In this document: positions 62,364-64,000 of the stretch, piece after piece
Numbering within the stretch: the stretch's first letter is position 1
How the letters are laid out: each line of letters opens with the position of its first letter
DNA from: Effrenium voratum
Lineage: Eukaryota > Sar > Dinophyceae > Suessiales > Symbiodiniaceae
Assembly: GCA_963377175.1 (NCBI GenBank)
Contig: CAUJNA010003803.1
Location: 151,001 to 215,000, forward strand
Direction: 5' to 3'
DNA length: 64,000 nucleotides
Made by a program: the position numbers and the translations under genes
Notes under the pieces: model-generated
What the model was told of the DNA's origin: nothing
What the model saw: the letters and a program-made list of their open reading frames with translations, nothing else
The model's database searches: none

Positions 62364-64000
62364 GTGTTGGCCGTAGCTCAGAAGCTGTCCGTCGAAACCG
62401 AGTTCCAGGGACTTCGGCCGCTTTTTCTTCGGTCGCATTTTGCCAAGGGCTGTTAGGACTTTAACTTTTTGATCCAACTAATGGGTTTTCCGTACTACAC
62501 CACTAAAAATTAGACTTTTAGCAGGGGAGCAGAAAGGAACCGAGTTTTGGGTGTGGACCATGTCGGTGGAAGAGAAAAACGACTTCTTTTGGCCGATCCA
62601 CTCAAGTGAGGTAGCGTCCGCGCATCTTTTCGGCGGGGAATCGCAAGGAAGCTCGAATTCCATTTTGCGGGGCGTGAAGGAAAGACCCAAAGAGCAACTC
62701 GCAGGTGATGAGAGAGAAGAGCGCCGCGATCGTGGGCCACTCAGCGAGGGGAGTGCTCGTTGATAGTGTTGACATGTTTGCCGATTTGTATCTCAAATGC
62801 AATTGCCCTAGTAGTCAGAAAACATTGTAAAACACAGTACGCTGCTCCGGTGTCGGTACTATGTACTAACTTCACATCTTCACCAACGGCCGCTCTAAAA
62901 GAAAACCATATAATCTAGCATGTAGATAGGACGCTTCAAGGACATACTTCTTCGAATCCTGCTGGAAATTCTATCTGAAGTGTTGGTTTAATTAGGAATT
63001 CCTTGCTGTAAAGTACCTCTCCCAAACAAACAATGGAAACGACGGTTGCGGCGACTTGATGCTGTCAATGCTTGGAAAACTGGCAGCTGCAGCGCTGGTG
63101 ATGCTGATGTTGGTGTGCTGGTGATGCCAGTGATGCCAGGGTTGCTGGGCTGTTTAGTTTGGGTCTTTGGGCAAACTGCATTTGCGGGACAAATATAATC
63201 ATGGTGGTAAGGTTTCTCACCCCAGTTAGAACCATGGCTATACCCTATGTAGTTTGTTGAACATCCAAGTAAATGAGTGAGTGATGTCCCACCAAAGGGC
63301 AGGACCCATGAAACTCAACCCAGGTATCCCGCGGCCACCTCGAAATCAAATGGCGCGTTTTTCAGACTTGACCCCTTTCCAGTTCGCGTGTCGTTTTGAG
63401 GGTACCCCTGTTTTGTGGTTTTATAGGAAAGCCAAGTTGAACAAAACAAGACGGTTTCACTCCGCGCTCTGCTTTCTTTTTTGCTCTCCCCACATTTCCC
63501 TCGTTTTTTCCTTTCCGCTTCCAGCGTGCAGAATCAGCTGGTGCAAAGCACAACTCTTCGCGGCTGCTTTGCATATGGAGCTCCTTGAGTTGGATCAAAA
63601 GCCGAAGCCAAATCAGTTAGCCCCCAGTGAAGCGAACGGGACCCAGTCCAACCACTACAATCCTATGACTAAAATGGGTGAATTCACCAATCCCAACCAA
63701 AACGGGATCCCAAAACGGTTTTGACCACAGCCAGTTGGCTTTGAGCCATCACCGAACCGAGGGACCAGGGACCAGGCGCTTCGAGGGCTCTGGAAGTTCT
63801 GTCAACTCCACTGAGCCTTCGGCAGCTTCTGAAATTGCCAGTGGGTCAAAGATCGGTGCCCAAACTTTGGGGTTTTGGTAAATGGAGCCCCTTGGACCAA
63901 AACATGCGGTCCATATCCTGGTGGTTTCGTTTTGACCCAGCTGGGGACCACAATCTTCAAGTTTTCCTTGCCTCCCTTCTCGCCAAGGGAGTTCCTTCCA
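62364..64000. other. Unassigned sequence to the right edge
   Basis: A + frame at about 63528-63724 reads protein-like sequence (AQLFAAALHMELLELDQKPK), possibly part of another exon. A reverse GGTACCC-type repeat lies at about 63397-63440. A 'GGTGATGC' run (63097-63142) forms a short degenerate tandem repeat. No boundaries could be fixed. Confidence 0.35.

Overview
The window looks like nuclear DNA from a dinoflagellate (about 0.85 sure; I cannot name the genus). The reasons are: tiny coding exons (about 27 to 81 nt) scattered through long introns; introns that mostly start with GC instead of GT, with the exon after AG usually starting with GC or G; a degenerate CCCTAAA (TTTAGGG-type) block; a large share of simple repeats; and Ala/Tyr/Pro-rich and 'FCRKCG' zinc-ribbon exons of a kind I associate with dinoflagellates. 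Nothing looks bacterial, and I see no rRNA, tRNA or CRISPR array.

Layout. 1-3.9 kb holds a 56-bp tandem array, a ~97-bp palindrome-bearing array, a GGTCCCAAAC minisatellite and a TAC microsatellite. A + strand gene of unknown function ends at a stop at 9112. The next 4 to 6 kb contain degenerate ORFs, followed by a ~1.5 kb GCAA/GCAAG array (13.4-14.95 kb). Scattered + strand exons of one or more unknown genes lie at 15.8-29.3 kb. A large ACAT/ACAAC simple-repeat field fills 26.9-28.6 kb.

The best-supported gene is on the + strand from 34170 to a TAG at 52769. Nine micro-exons join in frame into a CWC21/SRRM2-like (cwf21-domain) spliceosomal protein. The match runs from the N-terminal 'TP(K/R)GSGTNG' signature, through the HE(x)KRK helical hairpin, to the conserved 'A(x)GI...G(x)xFD' tail. 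Its introns hold a ~4 kb block of segmental duplications (36.3-40.2 kb), several small inverted-repeat elements, and a two-ORF cluster antisense to the gene (49.5-51.9 kb). One of those ORFs is an ISXO2/IS1595-like (Merlin-type) transposase with an added CCHC zinc knuckle; the other is an unrecognised 291-codon ORF.

Downstream, 53.7-56.8 kb carries five micro-exons of an Ala/Lys/Glu-rich coiled-coil protein, and 57.9-62.4 kb carries further micro-exons rich in Glu/Pro/Lys. A degenerate telomere-like tract (58.3-58.6 kb) and a long imperfect palindrome (58.87-59.25 kb) lie between them. All spliced genes point the same way (+), as is common in dinoflagellate gene clusters.

At least five families of short (60-140 bp) inverted-repeat elements recur through the window. 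Together with AG|GC at both ends of most introns, they suggest transposon-like (introner) origins for some introns. That is an inference. Exon joins were worked out by eye from splice dinucleotides, phase and homology; no transcript data were available.
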